From NCBI GenBank assembly GCA_022376465.1, contig JACDTU010000015.1, positions 186,001 to 250,000 of the forward strand: DNA of 64,000 bases, written 5' to 3'. Below the pieces are notes generated by a model that was given only the letters and a program-made list of their open reading frames with translations, searched no databases and was not told the DNA's origin. This document shows positions 61,745 to 64,000 of this stretch, in pieces; position 1 is the stretch's first letter, and each line of letters begins with the position of its first letter. Position numbers and translations under genes: made by a program. The stretch is from Cubamyces lactineus. Lineage: Eukaryota > Basidiomycota > Agaricomycetes > Polyporales > Polyporaceae.

Positions 61745-64000
61745 ATGGGCCAACGGTTCCAGGTCTATCTCATCGCGCGTTGTCCGGCACGAACACCAAA
61801 GAGACTCAGCTACCAATGCATAGGCGCGTATCACCACCAGTGGTGTTTCGAGACCATGCCTCTTCGCGCGTTGCATCGCTTCTTCACGCTCCTCCGCCAG
61901 GACGAGAATGCAATTGTGGTGCGCGATGAACTGCGATTACTCGCACGGACTCTTGATGATGTCAAGCCGACGCTGTACAACCCGGCGGTTCCCTGTCCCT
62001 ATACCTTGTCACTTCTCGCAATCAGCTGGACGACCGATCTCGAGCACCAGACGTTCTTGAGCAGCAACTCGTTTACAGCGGGGCTTATGGACGCTAGGGA
62101 GCCGTGTTGGGCAAAAGGTCAGTGCGATAGTCACCTGAAGTATATGATACATCAACTAACGTGCCTATCAATCCCCAGCGCGAATTACGCAGAATGACGA
62201 AGGTATCTGCATCATAGACATCACCGACCTCAAGAGACCGGCCTACTGCTTTGCAAGTAAGCCTGGCGGGCCTCCGCTCTCGGCCTATCAGTACCTTCGC
62301 GAGCATGCCAGCGGCGCCTTCCGCTCGATACAATCTGGAGACCCTGTGGAGGAAGCTGATCGCATGAAAGGTGACGTTCTGCCCCTCGCCATTGTAATGC
62401 ATTTCGATTGAAGCTCATTTGATCTCGCTAGAATGGGCGCAGGGACGTCTTATAGACGCCCTCGACGCCTTCTGGTCACTGGTCGAATTGGGAGGACATC
62501 CGCTCATACCGGCGGAGACTCTACGGGAGGTTTGGCCAACCGAGACGTTCAAAGACAGACCTGGCTACAAGCAACTCAAGGTTCCAGAGTCGGAAGACTT
62601 GCCGATGCCTCTGGATATCATCATTTCGTTGTATCTGGGTTTCGCGTCGGCGGCTGACCTGGAGATTCTGAAGAGTGACTTCAAATCCAGCGAATGCCAC
62701 GAGGCTATTGGCAAGGTCATCTTGCCTCCCTACGAGTCTCAAGGTACTCTCGAGGACATGTGCCAGCGCGTCAATGCAGTCGTGCGACTCCTCTCGAACG
62801 CTCGCCCTTTCGAGTATGTCCTCGATCCTCCTCCCTATCGCCAATCGTTCATGGCGCCCACCTACTTCGCGGCCACCAATGCCGAGACACTGATGCATTG
62901 GAGCATCGAGCACGAACGGCTTGAAGGCGCCCCTCCTATGCCTCCAATCGACAGCTTCCTGAGCAGCTCGTCCGATGCGCTCGATCAGCTCCGTTCATGG
63001 ATGTCACAGCCGTCGCTCCAACGTATAGCTCATATCCTGCATCCCGCGAAAGCGCTACAACTGCTCCTGCAGACCTTAGGCCCCATTCCAGATAGCCTGG
63101 TCGAAGCGCTCGCATACGTTCTGCAAGAGCTTGGCGTCGGGCTCTTCCTCGACATATCCGACCATATACTCTCCGCAGACCAAGTCATACACCTTGCGAA
63201 CAGATTTCCCGACATCGAAGCTCTCTCGTTGAGTTGGAATTTCGCGCTTGTAGAAGCCGACATCCTTCATATCATTTCCGAGCTCCCTTCGCTGAGACGG
63301 CTCCACGTCATGCACTTCGAAGGCCCAGACGTTCAGGAGCTCGTCATGGGGAACCCAGAGCGGTTCTACCAGCTGGAAAGCCTGCTCTGTCCGCTCTTCC
63401 TTGTCTGCCCAGGCGCCGAGTGTCCCCGCCCGCATGTCCCCGTATCGTTCGCGTTCATGTACCTCACCCGCACGATGTCGGATCCGCCACCGTGGGTATC
63501 CTTACCCTTCTGCACGCCCGCGCAGATTGTGCAGGCACTTATCGACATACTCCCCCTCGCGTTCCGCGAACACGACTACGGAGAGTCGGTCAGGCTATGG
63601 AAGGACGACACGTCGTTCATGTCGCGCGTCCGCGCAGGCCCAAACGAGTTTGCGATGCCGTCAAACGGTTTCCCGTTCTACATGACCGCGAATATGCTCA
63701 TTCACGCGGCGTTCTCCTGCGCTGCGCGCAAGCCCGGAGAGCTATGGAGTGAACGACGGATTGTCAGCATGCCTCTACAGGATATGATTAACCTTTCCCA
63801 GAACAAGGGCGAGATCTCGGGCACGTGGACGTTCTGCTTCGATTGGGACCACCGTCGCAAAGGACGGTCCGACCCGGGCAGGAACTGCTGGGGATTTGTC
63901 TACTACGAGGTCCTCAACAACAGCTCTGGCTTCATCGAGCGAACGGGCGCGCCCGAGGATGGCCCGTCTTGTACCAGCTCTGGTAGTGTCGATCTTCCCG
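61745..64000 (+). CDS. Large protein of unknown function, partial (runs off window)
   Basis: Exons 61745-62117, 62179-62370 and 62432 to beyond 64000; introns 61 nt each with good GT-AG sites, all in phase. At least 711 residues; the third exon is open for 523 codons to the window edge. N-terminus MGQRFQVYLIARCPARTPKR. It contains leucine-rich segments (DILHIISELPSLRRLHVM) and near the edge a Trp-rich block (WTFCFDWDHRRKGRSDPG, NCWGFVYYEVLN). No signal peptide. No domain recognised; the LRR-like middle would fit an F-box-related or WD-less scaffold, but no F-box is present. Confidence 0.8.

Noticed and set aside
1..64000. CRISPR arrays, prokaryotic operons, rRNA genes, telomere repeats
   Set aside because: None seen; intron-rich genes and LTR elements mark the window as fungal nuclear DNA.

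Overview
The window looks like a nuclear contig of an Agaricomycete fungus (Basidiomycota). Polyporales is my best guess from gene style only: short 45-70 nt GT-AG introns, F-box and MYND proteins, and several lineage-specific families. About 60 percent of it is mobile DNA, packed as nested insertions. Most boundaries can be set to the base because the target-site duplications (TSDs) are intact.

Left part (1-24640). Four LTR-retrotransposon bodies and one foldback element lie here. Gypsy-1 is a Ty3/gypsy chromovirus present three times. Copy A (minus, cut by the left edge) is inserted in copy B (plus, 3' part only). Copy C (14085-21741, minus) is complete, with TSD GTCGC. It sits inside the integrase of a Ty1/copia element (10554-24577, TSD CGCTC), which itself landed in a long polypyrimidine tract. 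Between these, a 2.8-kb almost perfect palindrome (4601-7390) splits a coiled-coil gene, and a small conserved gene lies at 9061.

Middle and right part (25-64 kb). Host genes are an F-box protein, EFG1 (rRNA processing), an eight-exon aldo/keto reductase, a MYND zinc-finger protein and, at the right edge, a large unknown protein that runs off the window. Between them are three copies of one unit: two unrelated, unrecognised genes (families X and Y) arranged head to head about 570-660 bp apart. Pairs 2 and 3 are a recent inverted duplication. The shared promoter of pair 3 was split by Gypsy-2 (42628-58124, TSD CAATA). Gypsy-2's gag was in turn split by Gypsy-3 (48191-57090, TSD TTTTG), and its pol by a 454-bp MITE.

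Shared logic of the retroelements. All three gypsy families carry the slippery heptamer GGGTTTT at the gag end with pol in the -1 frame. All three have a primer-binding site complementary to the predicted 5' end of their own RNA (Tf1/sushi-type self-priming). Three of the four element families have roughly 0.7-1.1 kb leaders with no ATG in any frame that are nevertheless open for 150-290 codons. Gypsy-1 and Gypsy-3 also carry extra reading frames after pol; in Gypsy-1 these are two tiny membrane proteins and a CCHC protein packed 1-6 nt apart. All similarity and identity statements were made by eye, without database searches.
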